Source: Oscillospiraceae bacterium
GTDB taxonomy: Bacteria; Bacillota_A; Clostridia; Oscillospirales; Oscillospiraceae
DNA: 27,126 bases
Assembly: GCA_017459865.1 (NCBI GenBank)
Contig: JAFUCD010000022.1
Span: forward strand, 1-27,126
Direction of reading: 5' to 3'
Made by a program: the position numbers and the translations under genes. How positions within the stretch are numbered: the stretch's first letter is position 1; every line of letters begins with the position of its first letter. This document shows, one piece after another, positions 13,833 through 21,871 of the stretch. Below the pieces are notes generated by a model. That model ran no database searches, had not been told where the DNA came from, and was given only the letters and a program-made list of their open reading frames with translations.

Positions 13833-16800
13833 CTTCATATCACGGTACAGGAACGTCACGATCTGGCCGCGTGTGCAGGGGTTATCGGGCGAGAACGTCT
13901 TTGCTGTGGTGCCGTTGGTGATGTTCTTCGACACCGCCCAGAGGACCGCGCTCGTGTAATACTGCCCCGCCGGGACGTCCGTGAACGGATTCGCGTTGCC
14001 CGCTGCGGGCTGACCCTCCGCGCGCCAGAGGAACGTCACCACATGCGCACGCGTACAGGGATTGTCGGGTGAGAACGTCGTGGGGCTCGTGCCGTTCGTG
14101 ATGCCGCTCTCGTTCGCCCAGAGGACGGCCTTGTAGTAATACGCGCCGGGCGCGACGTCCGAGAACGGATTCGCCGTGCTCTTCGGCTCCGGACAGCCCT
14201 TCGCGCGCCAGAGGAAGGTCACGACCTGGCCGCGTGTGCAGGTGGCCGTGGGGGAGAACGTTGTCGGGCTCGTGCCGTTTGTGATCTGCGGGTCGTGGCT
14301 TACCGCCCAGAGCACCGCGTCGTAGTAGTATTCACCCTCCGGCACGTCCGTGAAGGGATTCGTCGGCGTCACGGGTCCGGTGGCCGGGATCTCTCGCGTC
14401 TCAACGTGGCTCGCATCGTGCGCGCACACGCGCGTCTCGACGCCGGGCTCCGTTGCGGTCGGTTCCTTCGTCACGGTCCACGCGCCCCAGTCATGGCCGA
14501 GCGCCGCGACCTCGCGCGTCTCGATGTGCGACAGATCGCGCGCACAGATGCGCGACTCCACGCCGGGCTCCGTGCAGGTCGGCGCCTTCGAGCTTGCCCA
14601 CTCGCTCCACGTATGGCCGAGGGCCGGAAGCACTGCGGGCGCTTCGATCTCATGCTCGCCGGAAGCGTCGCTGAAGAGCTTTCCGCATCCCTCGCAGCGG
14701 TAATACGCCGCCGTGCCGGGCTCGGTGCAGGTCGGGCTGACCTCCGCGACCGGGGTCAGACTGTGGACATGCGGCTGCTCGGCGTTGAACCAGAAGCGCG
14801 CGTAGTACTGCGTCTCCGGCTCGCCGTCCCAGACCTGGTCGAGCGGGATCACCGCCGTCGTCCCGGCCGGATGATCGATCGTTACAAATCCCGTATCCGT
14901 GCGGAAATCGTCATATTCAAACACGCCCACAGCGCCCTCGACGTCCCACGAGACCGGAAGCTCCGCCGTGCTCAGCGGCAGACGCACCTTGGTGTAGTTG
15001 AGCTCCGCGCCCTCGAAGCGGACGATGTCCTCCGCCGGGATCGCATCCGGCAGCGTGAGCACGCCCCGCTCTGACGCGGTGAACTCCACGAGGACGGGCT
15101 TGTCGTCCGTGGCGGCAAACTCTCTGTAGACCTTCTCCTGCTGAGACCATGTGACGGCAAAGAAGATGCCCTCCGGCGTCGGCGGCGTGAAGGCAAGGAC
15201 GTTGTTTTCAAACGTCACGTCCGCTGCCGGGACACCGTTTTCCACCAGATAGCGATCCACGATCAGGCCGTCCTCGCCGAGATAGCGCGCGTGGATGCTC
15301 GGCGCGTAGTAGCTGCGCGCGGGCAGATCATAAAACTGCGGATTGCCCTGCATGAGCTCGGGCCACCGGGTGCAGCGCGTCGGATCGAGCGTGAGATAGA
15401 TCGTGCCGATCCCGCCTTCCGGCGTGAGGTAGCTGTGCTCGGCAAAGGAGAACGCCAGCGTGGATGCGTCGAGCGTCTCTGCCGGCGCGCCGAGGCCCCA
15501 GAACACGCTGCCCTCGTCGCAGGCATAGTCCACAAAGGCATAGCCCTTGTCCCCGACCTCCTGGAAGCCGAACTCGATGCGGTAATAGTCCTCCGGCGTA
15601 CCGTCGTCGCGGACCTGATCGAGCGAGAGCGTATAGCTCGTGCCCTCCGGGTCGTCGATGTTCAGCCAGCCGCCGTCGTCATCCGCGCCCATCACGCCGA
15701 TGTAATTCAGGATCATATAGTCATCCCACGTCAGGACGACCTCCTGCACGTCCGTGTCGACACGGAACTTCGCGCGCCCGCCCGAGATAATCAGATCCTC
15801 GGGGGCGATGGTGTCCGGCAGGGTCACCTCGCCGGCGCCCCACCACGCGCACTCAACGACGACGGGCTTGTCCTCCGTGCCGCGGAAGGTGCCGAAGCGA
15901 GCGTCCGCCTCGCTGAAGTAGACCTCCAGCTCCACGTTCGTCGCGTCGAACGGCGTGAACGTGAGCTCGCCGTTTTCGTAGGTGAAGCCCTCGCGCACCG
16001 CCGCGCTGCGCTTGACCACGAAGTCCTCGATCCACGCGCCGTCCGCGCCCTTGCAGCGGGCATAGATCCACACGTCGCTCATGTCCGTATCCCGGCCGAT
16101 GAACCGGATCGTTTCGTCGGCGTCATAGGCCTGCCAGTCGATGGCCTTCGTTCCGTCGAGCAGCACGTGCACCTCGGGGGAGGCGCCGAAGCCGTCAAAG
16201 CGCAGGAAGCTGTCCCAGCTGTCGCGCAGGTAGAACCCTTCCGTCGTCCACGGCGTGGTGTTCACAGCGGCAAAGACGCTGCCCTGGTTCTGGTCATAGT
16301 ACACGCGCAGCTCGGAGTCTTTCGGCGCGCGCTCGCCTTCGAACTGGACGGTGATGTAGTACCGGTCGCGCGGCGAGCCATCGCTCCAGGTCTTGTTCAG
16401 CTGCAGGAGATACTGCGGCTCGTCCGGAACGGGGATATCGACGTCGCTTCCGTCCTCGGCAAGAGACGCCGCGATCCATTCCACGACGGCGGCTTCCGGC
16501 CATGTGACGAGCACGGACTTCGTGCCCTCGGAGACGCGGATGCGCCAGCGCTCGGCCTGCACGATCATGTCCTCCGGCGCGACCGTCGCGGGCGGCTTGA
16601 CCTCGCCCTCGCCCCAGAAGCGGCACTCGATCACGATCGGCTTGTCTTCGGTCCCGTCGAACTGGTCAAAGGCATAGTCCTCCTTCGTCCAGAAGATGGT
16701 GAGCTCCACGCCGGTATCGCGCACAGGCGTGAAGGACAGCACGCCGTTTTCATAGGTGAAGCCCGCCTGCACCGCCTTTCCGGCGCGCACGACGATGTCA

Positions 16801-17936
16801 TCGAACCAGTCACCGTCGGCAAGCTGATACCGCGCACGGATGCTGATCTCCCGTGTGCCGGACTCGTCCGCGTCGCGGAAGGCGATCTCACCCTCGGAAT
16901 ACCACGCGTCCCAGTCAAGGCCGCGCGTCTCGTCCAGCAGGAGCTGAACTTCGGTGATCGAGCCGTCGGGCGCATAGGTGATCTCGCCGTCCCAGCCTTC
17001 CATCAGATAGTGCGCCGCATCAGCCTGCGGCTGCGCTCCGACGCCCGCAAAGACGCTGCCGCGATTCTGGTCATAGAACACGCGCAGCAGCGCGTCATGC
17101 TCGATCCAGTCCGGCTCGAAGTTGAAATCCAGATGGTAGAAGGTCTTTGCCTCGCCGTTTTCCCACGTCTGATCGAGCGGGAGGGTGTAGCTGCTGCCGT
17201 CCGGCAGCGGCGCATTGCCCCACTGTCCGTCCGGGCCGAGACCGTCGCCGCTGATCGACTCCATGCGCTTGTCCGCGTCCCACGTGAAGGTGACGGATGC
17301 CGTGTCGATCGGCACGCGGAAGCGCGCCATTTCCCCGACTACGATCTGATCTGCCGCGGGAACGTCCGCCGGGAGATTCACGGTGCCGTTCCACGAACCG
17401 ACCTCCACAATGACCGGCTTCTCGTCTGTCCCATGGAAGGACTTCAACAGATATTCCGACTCCGACCAGCAGACATCGAGCTCGATGTCGCCCTCGGGCT
17501 GCACGAAGGAGAGCACATTCCCGTCGAGCGAGAAGCCGTCCCGCACGACGGCGCCGTTTTCCACGACCGGCCCGTCAAACCATTCGCCGTTCGGCCCGCC
17601 GAACCGCGCGATGACATAGAGCGCGGGATTATCAACGACGTCCGGCGTCCGGAACGCCGTGGTTCCGGCGTCATACTGCTCCCAGTCCAGCGCCTTGGAC
17701 GTGTCCAGCAGCAGCTTTACCGTCTCACCGACGACATGCTCCGCGTCCGCCGAATCGGCCAGAAAGTCCTCGGCCGTGTCGGCGGGCGTATCGTTTCCGG
17801 CGGCGTGAAAGACCACGCCGCGGTTCGCGTCGTAGTGGACGCGCGTTCGGCCTGTGTCTGCCGCCAGCGCCGAAAACGGCAGCAGAGACAGAATCATGCA
17901 CAGGCAAAGCAGGGTCGCAAGAGAACGTTTTTTCAT
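13830..17936 (-). CDS. Large secreted S-layer-homology protein
   Basis: 1368 residues. A signal peptide (MKKRSLATLLCLCMILSLLPF, cleavage near ALA-AD, residue 25) is followed by four repeats of about 255 residues starting near 31, 283, 542 and 799. Each begins with a pattern like RVFYDQNRGSVFAG and contains a FDGTEDKPIVIEC-type segment. Residues about 1055-1185 carry three CTEPG repeats with GHTW/GHDW spacers, and three SLH domains (about 1190, 1253, 1312) end the protein. SLH domains bind secondary cell-wall polymer, so it is probably cell-wall attached and surface exposed. The start at 17936 has GAGGTG upstream and gives a proper signal peptide; an upstream extension to 18140 does not. Ligand unknown. 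Confidence 0.92.
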   Translation of the reverse strand: MKKRSLATLLCLCMILSLLPFSALAADTGRTRVHYDANRGVVFHAAGNDTPADTAEDFLADSADAEHVVGETVKLLLDTSKALDWEQYDAGTTAFRTPDVVDNPALYVIARFGGPNGEWFDGPVVENGAVVRDGFSLDGNVLSFVQPEGDIELDVCWSESEYLLKSFHGTDEKPVIVEVGSWNGTVNLPADVPAADQIVVGEMARFRVPIDTASVTFTWDADKRMESISGDGLGPDGQWGNAPLPDGSSYTLPLDQTWENGEAKTFYHLDFNFEPDWIEHDALLRVFYDQNRGSVFAGVGAQPQADAAHYLMEGWDGEITYAPDGSITEVQLLLDETRGLDWDAWYSEGEIAFRDADESGTREISIRARYQLADGDWFDDIVVRAGKAVQAGFTYENGVLSFTPVRDTGVELTIFWTKEDYAFDQFDGTEDKPIVIECRFWGEGEVKPPATVAPEDMIVQAERWRIRVSEGTKSVLVTWPEAAVVEWIAASLAEDGSDVDIPVPDEPQYLLQLNKTWSDGSPRDRYYITVQFEGERAPKDSELRVYYDQNQGSVFAAVNTTPWTTEGFYLRDSWDSFLRFDGFGASPEVHVLLDGTKAIDWQAYDADETIRFIGRDTDMSDVWIYARCKGADGAWIEDFVVKRSAAVREGFTYENGELTFTPFDATNVELEVYFSEADARFGTFRGTEDKPVVVECAWWGAGEVTLPDTIAPEDLIISGGRAKFRVDTDVQEVVLTWDDYMILNYIGVMGADDDGGWLNIDDPEGTSYTLSLDQVRDDGTPEDYYRIEFGFQEVGDKGYAFVDYACDEGSVFWGLGAPAETLDASTLAFSFAEHSYLTPEGGIGTIYLTLDPTRCTRWPELMQGNPQFYDLPARSYYAPSIHARYLGEDGLIVDRYLVENGVPAADVTFENNVLAFTPPTPEGIFFAVTWSQQEKVYREFAATDDKPVLVEFTASERGVLTLPDAIPAEDIVRFEGAELNYTKVRLPLSTAELPVSWDVEGAVGVFEYDDFRTDTGFVTIDHPAGTTAVIPLDQVWDGEPETQYYARFWFNAEQPHVHSLTPVAEVSPTCTEPGTAAYYRCEGCGKLFSDASGEHEIEAPAVLPALGHTWSEWASSKAPTCTEPGVESRICARDLSHIETREVAALGHDWGAWTVTKEPTATEPGVETRVCAHDASHVETREIPATGPVTPTNPFTDVPEGEYYYDAVLWAVSHDPQITNGTSPTTFSPTATCTRGQVVTFLWRAKGCPEPKSTANPFSDVAPGAYYYKAVLWANESGITNGTSPTTFSPDNPCTRAHVVTFLWRAEGQPAAGNANPFTDVPAGQYYTSAVLWAVSKNITNGTTAKTFSPDNPCTRGQIVTFLYRDMK

Positions 17937-18009
17937 GCGTTGCACCTCATTATTATAGTACCGCGTTGCGCACGGCAGGCACGCGTGGGCCGCTTTCCTC
18001 TCTCTTAAC

Positions 18010-18075
18010 ATCATCATATCATAACTATTAGAAAATGAACAGTATAATTTTACAATGTTTATTTTTCTAGAAAAA
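18010..18075. promoter_or_regulatory. AT-rich control region of the SLH gene
   Basis: This AT-rich block holds two overlapping TATGAT-like -10 boxes on the minus strand (near 18013-18023) with a weak TGTTCA -35, plus the palindrome TTTTTCTAGAAAAA (18062-18075). It probably carries the SLH promoter, but no single box pair is convincing. Confidence 0.35.
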
Positions 18076-18133
18076 TGTTCAAAAGCAGCGGCGATCGTCC
18101 CCCATGACGCGGTGCGGGCAGTAAATGCAAACA

Positions 18134-18163
18134 GCAGCAAGCCATTCTGAAGGGAGGTGATAG
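18134..18163 (+). repeat. 30-bp direct repeat, copy 2
   Basis: Same orientation as 13492-13521 with three mismatches. It starts the 330-bp non-coding region at the left end of the mobilizable element. It is followed about 90 bp later by the hairpin at 18251-18282. Confidence 0.75.
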
Positions 18164-18250
18164 CAATTTATCGTCGGCGCGCGGCAGATTGATGGGGTCT
18201 CTTCCATCCAGGAAGCCGTTGAATCCAGACAATAATGGTGAGAAACGAGG

Positions 18251-18282
18251 GCAGGGTGCGACGCTACTCGCACCCTGCTTTT
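18251..18282 (+). terminator. Intrinsic terminator in the element leader
   Basis: GCAGGGTGCGA (18251-18261) pairs perfectly with TCGCACCCTGC (18268-18278) and is followed by TTTT. It may end a short RNA starting near the direct repeat, or shield the element from outside transcription. Confidence 0.7.
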
Positions 18283-18310
18283 CAAGGTGTCTGTCACCGT
18301 AGCAAGCAGG

Positions 18311-18380
18311 GAAAAAGACTAGCTTTTTCCGCCCGCCGCCGAGGGGACGGCGGATTTTGGGGCACATCCCCAATCCCCTT
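18311..18380 (+). other. oriT-like hairpin cluster
   Basis: Three hairpins in 65 bp: GAAAAAG/CTTTTTC (18311-18329), CCGCCG/CGGCGG (18336-18353) and TTGGGG/CCCCAA (18358-18373). The GGATTTTGGGGCACATCCCC block resembles sequences I recall near mobilization genes of clostridial elements. With mobC and a relaxase gene 750 bp downstream, an origin of transfer is the best reading. The nic site cannot be fixed here. Confidence 0.5.
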
Positions 18381-18412
18381 GAAGCATAGAATGTATGAAT
18401 TCGGAGATGCTA

Positions 18413-18441
18413 TTGACATTATCATGGTATACCGTTATAAT
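18413..18441 (+). promoter_or_regulatory. Consensus promoter with internal palindrome for the HTH gene
   Basis: TTGACA (18413-18418) and TATAAT (18436-18441) with exactly 17 bp between them match consensus at all 12 positions. Positions 18418-18441 also form an imperfect palindrome centred on GGTATACC (18426-18433), symmetric at 20 of 24 positions. A repressor bound there would block the polymerase, so autoregulation by the HTH protein is likely. Confidence 0.85.
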
Positions 18442-18467
18442 TCGGTCGGAAAGGCAGGTGATCCTTC

Positions 18468-19037
18468 GTGACGATTTCTGAAATCATGCAGTCGCAGAAC
18501 ATGTCCCAATACCGGCTTGCCAAGGACAGCGGCATTCCGTATATGACGCTCAACGATATCTGCAGCGGAAAAACGCGGCTGGAGAAGTGCAGCGCCGAGA
18601 CGGTGTATCGTCTCTCCTCCGCCCTGCACGTCAGCATGGAGGACCTGCTGAAGGAATATCTGGAGCCCAGACCGAGCTTTGAGCTGTTCAAGAGCAACGT
18701 CTGCCATCGGCTCAAAGAACTGGGCGACATTGACTTTCTGATCCGCACGATCAAAAGCGGCGAGGTCATGACGTATTACCGCCGGAAGTGGTATCCGGAG
18801 TGTCTGTATCTGCTGGCGATGGTGGACTATATCAGCCGGGAGAACGAGGTGCCGCTGTGCGAGGACTATCAGCCCCTGCGGAGCATGAAGCTGCGCGAGG
18901 TGCTCTATCCGGCAGGCGTTTTGGCGGCGTCCGCTGTTGCCAAAAGCGATGCGCCGAAGCAGCAGGCGCTTAGGGATGCGATCCCCGAATTCATGCGATT
19001 CAACATCGTAGAAAGCGAGGTTCGAAATGTCAACTGA
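18468..19037 (+). CDS. HTH (XRE-like) regulator of the mobilizable element
   Basis: 189 residues. The N-terminal ~65 form an XRE/Cro-type HTH (MSQYRLAKDSGIPYMTLNDI...AETVYRLSSALHVSMEDLL). The C-terminal ~120 residues (around MTYYRRKWYPECLYLLAMVDYISRENEVPL) form a conserved-looking domain that I have seen described beside AbiE-like or toxin genes in Clostridia, but no toxin gene is present here. Translation starts at GTG 18468, 7-8 nt after AGGTGAT; an internal ATG at 18486 is possible. It lies directly behind a consensus promoter with a palindrome, so it is probably an autorepressor that controls the element. Confidence 0.88.
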   Translation: MTISEIMQSQNMSQYRLAKDSGIPYMTLNDICSGKTRLEKCSAETVYRLSSALHVSMEDLLKEYLEPRPSFELFKSNVCHRLKELGDIDFLIRTIKSGEVMTYYRRKWYPECLYLLAMVDYISRENEVPLCEDYQPLRSMKLREVLYPAGVLAASAVAKSDAPKQQALRDAIPEFMRFNIVESEVRNVN

Positions 19038-19119
19038 AAATACAATCACAAATCTATATCGCTGCAAAGACCGACAGTTATCACGCTGTCGGTCTTTTGC
19101 TGTTTTAGGAGGAAAATGA
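19027..19119 (+). CDS. Possible 30-residue coupled leader ORF
   Basis: ATG 19027 lies inside the last codons of the HTH gene, and TGA 19117-19119 overlaps the mobC ATG (ATGA). The ORF reads straight through the terminator at 19066-19098. Its peptide (MSTENTITNLYRCKDRQLSR...) has no family I recognise. It could be a leader whose translation opens the terminator, or the remnant of a deleted second gene, such as a toxin partner of the HTH protein. Confidence 0.35.
   Translation: MSTENTITNLYRCKDRQLSRCRSFAVLGGK
19066..19098 (+). terminator. Terminator between HTH gene and mobilization genes
   Basis: AAAGACCGACAG (19066-19077) pairs perfectly with CTGTCGGTCTTT (19086-19097), loop of 8 nt, T-run TTTT. 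It is 29 nt after the HTH stop codon and only 18 nt before the mobC start, whose ribosome binding site AGGAGG follows it. No separate mobC promoter is visible. Confidence 0.85.
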
Positions 19120-19427
19120 AAAGCACACAAATCAATTTCACGGTCTCGGCTGCAGAAAAGCAGCGGATCGCAAAGCTCGCAAAATCCTGTGGGTTGAAGC
19201 AGGGTGAGTATCTTCGGCAGCGCGCCCTCGGCTATGAGCCGAGGGCGTTTCCGCTTCCGGAGCAGTTTTGGTCGCTCCATGACGACCTGCTCCGCCTGCT
19301 GAAAAAGCCAATGTCCCCGGAGCTGGAGGCAGAGGTGGAAAGCACACTGAACCGATTTCGCGCGACCTTCTTCTCTCCCGGCGTTCAGAGCCCGGAGGAG
19401 ATCCGCTTAGAGCTGTCGGAGATGTGA
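19116..19427 (+). CDS. mobC: MobC-like mobilization accessory protein
   Basis: 103 residues. The N-terminus (TQINFTVSAAEKQRIAKLAKSCGLKQGEYLRQRAL) is a ribbon-helix-helix fold typical of MobC-type relaxosome proteins, which bind oriT and help the relaxase nick one strand. AGGAGG lies 5 nt before the ATG at 19116. The stop is next to the relaxase start: relaxase ATG is at 19430, 3 nt after the TGA. The family assignment comes from length, fold and position before a relaxase gene. The symbol is generic. Confidence 0.8.
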   Translation: MKSTQINFTVSAAEKQRIAKLAKSCGLKQGEYLRQRALGYEPRAFPLPEQFWSLHDDLLRLLKKPMSPELEAEVESTLNRFRATFFSPGVQSPEEIRLELSEM

Positions 19428-19429
19428 GC

Positions 19430-20809
19430 ATGGCGACCACAGGCTTTTGGCCAGTGAAAGGCCGGCTCAAGGATGTTCTTGACTATGCAGAGAATCCGGA
19501 CAAGACCATCGACCATCAGTATCTGGATGACGATCTGGCGCAGGCGCTGCGCTATGTCGAGGACCCGGAGAAAACCGATCAGCAGATGTACGTCTCCGCC
19601 ATCAACTGCCGCGTAGAAGAAGCCTATGCCCAAATGCAGGAGACCAAACGTCGATACGGCAAGGAAGGGCGAAACGTCGCCTATCACGGTTATCAGAGCT
19701 TCCGACCCGGAGAGGTCACACCGGAGGAATGTCATCAGATCGGTTTGGAGACAGCGCGGGAGATGTGGGGAGACTATGAGGTGGTCGTCACGACACACCT
19801 CAACACAGATTCTCTGCACAACCACTTCGTCGTGAACTCCGTTTCCTGCAAGACCGGGCTGAAATACCACAACCACAGGAAGAATCACTACCGCCTGCGG
19901 GAGATCTCCGACAACATCTGCGTGGAGCATGGCCTTTCCGTCCTTCAGAACGCCCGCTTCTACGGCGGGGAGAAAGGTGCCTATTGGGTGCACAAGAGCG
20001 GCAGACGCACCCACCGGGACATCCTCAAGGAGGACATCGAATACTGCCTTTCGATTGCAGGCACCTGGGAGCAATTCGAACAACAGCTTCGAGGTCTCGG
20101 ATACGCCATCGACTGGCAGCGGTTCTCCGTGAAAGCAAAGGATTGGGAGCGCGCCGTCCGACTGGATCGGATGGGCTATTCCAAAGAGAATATCCAGCAG
20201 CGTCTGCGCACGAATCTGAATTCTGTCGGTTTTCTGAACAGATGGAACAGCAACCTGCCGTACCGTCCGAAAGGCTTTCCGCTGCTGAGCATCGAACAGC
20301 GGATTGGTTTTGAGATCACACACTGCAAACGCGCGGAAGTTGTGGTGATCGACGTGATCTTCTTTGCCGTGCGTGCACTGCTTGGTCTGGTACAGGACCC
20401 GGAGGCGCAGAAGCAGAAAGTGCGTCCGCTCTCGCCCTCGGTGCGCATGGAGCTGGCGAAGCTGGATCAGATCGACCGGGAAACGCGGCTGCTCGGAAAA
20501 TACAATATCCATACAGACGTGGACCTCCACCGTTTCATGGATGACACAAAAGAACAGATCGCCCTGCTGGAGCACGACCGGCAGGGCTTTCGTAATCAAC
20601 TCCGCAGACCGAAATCTCCAGAGGCAGAAAAGGAGATCAAAGCCAAGCGGGATGCCTGCACCGAAAAGCTCAAGCCTTTGCGTGAAGAGCTCCGGTGCGC
20701 GGAAAACATTTTGAAGCGCAGCGAAAAGCTGTATGAAATCCTGCTCGCGGAACGGGAGGCTGAAAAACAAGCCCTCCAGCGCGAGCGCAACAGAGAAAGG
20801 ACTCGTTAA
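19430..20809 (+). CDS. Relaxase (MobA/VirD2-like)
   Basis: 459 residues. The relaxase domain covers about 1-200. Y19 in the DYAENPDKT segment is a candidate catalytic tyrosine, and THLNTDSLHNHF supplies the histidine triad (H123, H130, H132). These relaxases cut oriT and stay covalently on the 5' end of the transferred strand. The rest is mostly helical with a coiled-coil tail (about 360-459, rich in Glu, Lys and Arg). I start it at ATG 19430; a GTG at 19424 would add two residues and overlap mobC. Only 3 nt separate its stop from the ParB-like gene. No coupling protein or type IV secretion gene is seen, so transfer needs a helper element. Confidence 0.92.
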   Translation: MATTGFWPVKGRLKDVLDYAENPDKTIDHQYLDDDLAQALRYVEDPEKTDQQMYVSAINCRVEEAYAQMQETKRRYGKEGRNVAYHGYQSFRPGEVTPEECHQIGLETAREMWGDYEVVVTTHLNTDSLHNHFVVNSVSCKTGLKYHNHRKNHYRLREISDNICVEHGLSVLQNARFYGGEKGAYWVHKSGRRTHRDILKEDIEYCLSIAGTWEQFEQQLRGLGYAIDWQRFSVKAKDWERAVRLDRMGYSKENIQQRLRTNLNSVGFLNRWNSNLPYRPKGFPLLSIEQRIGFEITHCKRAEVVVIDVIFFAVRALLGLVQDPEAQKQKVRPLSPSVRMELAKLDQIDRETRLLGKYNIHTDVDLHRFMDDTKEQIALLEHDRQGFRNQLRRPKSPEAEKEIKAKRDACTEKLKPLREELRCAENILKRSEKLYEILLAEREAEKQALQRERNRERTR

Positions 20810-20812
20810 ATC

Positions 20813-21640
20813 ATGAATACACCAAAAACCATCCACATTGCAAATCTGCACCCGTTTGAGGGGCATCCGTATCAGGTGCGGGACGACGCGGAAATGGACG
20901 CCCTCGTGGAGAGCATCCGGGAGCACGGTATTCTCACCCCGCTGATCGTCCGGCCATTGGAAGGAACCGAAAATGAATATGAAATCATCTCCGGCCACCG
21001 GAGGCTCCACGCAGCGCAGAAGGCAGGAATCTCTGAGGTTCCTGCCTTTGTCCATGCCGTCAGCCGGGACGAGGCTGCCATTCAGTTGGTGGACAGCAAT
21101 CTTCACCGAGAGCACATCCTTCCAAGTGAAAAGGCGTTTGCCTATAAGCTGAAAATCGTTGCGCTGAACCATCGCGGTCAAACTTGTGGACAAGTTGGCC
21201 ACAAGTCCAGAGACGGTATTTCCGACACAGATAGTGGCAGACAGGTACAGCGTTACATCCGCCTGACCCATCTGCTTCCAGGTCTGCTGACACTTGTGGA
21301 CGAAGGCCGCGTCGCTTTCACCGTCGGCGTGGAGCTGTCGTATCTCTCCCACGACGAGCAGTGCGATCTGCTGGACGCCATTTCCTACGCGGACTGCACG
21401 CCGTCGATCCCGCAGGCGCAGGAGATGCGGCGGCTGAGCCAGAGCGGAACGCTTTACCCGGAAACCATGACCGCAATGCTGTCACAGCCGAAACCGAACC
21501 AGAAAGAGCGCATCAGCTTCAAAACGGAGGAGCTTCGCAAGTTCTTCCCGAGGGACTCCTCGCCGGAGAAAATGCAGGAGATCATCTTGAAGCTGCTTGC
21601 CGACTACGACCGAAACCGCCGCAGGGCGTATGAACGATAA
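20813..21640 (+). CDS. ParB/Spo0J-like protein
   Basis: 275 residues. The N-terminus has the ParB/Srx CTPase fold: VRDDAEMDALVESIREHGILTPLIVRP (box I) and ISGHRRLHAAQKAG (box II), followed by NLHREHILPSEKAFAYKLK and an HTH region (about 125-175). ParB proteins bind centromere-like sites and, in elements like this, may help maintain or regulate them. No parA gene is next to it, so it could act alone as a regulator. AGAAAGGA inside the relaxase end is the likely ribosome binding site. Confidence 0.88.
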   Translation: MNTPKTIHIANLHPFEGHPYQVRDDAEMDALVESIREHGILTPLIVRPLEGTENEYEIISGHRRLHAAQKAGISEVPAFVHAVSRDEAAIQLVDSNLHREHILPSEKAFAYKLKIVALNHRGQTCGQVGHKSRDGISDTDSGRQVQRYIRLTHLLPGLLTLVDEGRVAFTVGVELSYLSHDEQCDLLDAISYADCTPSIPQAQEMRRLSQSGTLYPETMTAMLSQPKPNQKERISFKTEELRKFFPRDSSPEKMQEIILKLLADYDRNRRRAYER

Positions 21641-21667
21641 TTCGCACATTGGAAAAGGAGAAAAAGA

Positions 21668-21871
21668 ATGCTTACAATGAAACAAGGATATACGCCTGCG
21701 CATTATTTCGCGGCGCTGAAGCTGCTGGAGCAGCTGTGCTGGGATCGGAAGATCTCGCCGCAGATGTTCCGGGATATTTTGAATGACTACGCCGAAATCG
21801 TAGATTTATCGAAGTTCTCCATCCCGGAGGACAACGCGATTCGAAAGGGGGAGGAGAACCATGAACTCTGA
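21668..21871 (+). CDS. Small SHOCT-like accessory protein
   Basis: 67 residues; AAAAGGAG lies 8 nt before the ATG. The helical stretch YFAALKLLEQLCWDRKISPQMFRDIL resembles the short SHOCT-type domain that often precedes serine recombinase genes in clostridial mobile elements. It overlaps the recombinase gene by 11 nt, so the two are coupled. It may regulate or assist recombination, for example as a directionality factor; this is inference from position only. Confidence 0.65.
   Translation: MLTMKQGYTPAHYFAALKLLEQLCWDRKISPQMFRDILNDYAEIVDLSKFSIPEDNAIRKGEENHEL

Noticed and set aside
15291..18008. Open frame of 905 codons on the plus strand
   Set aside because: Antisense shadow of the SLH gene, whose signal peptide, repeats and SLH domains are unmistakable.
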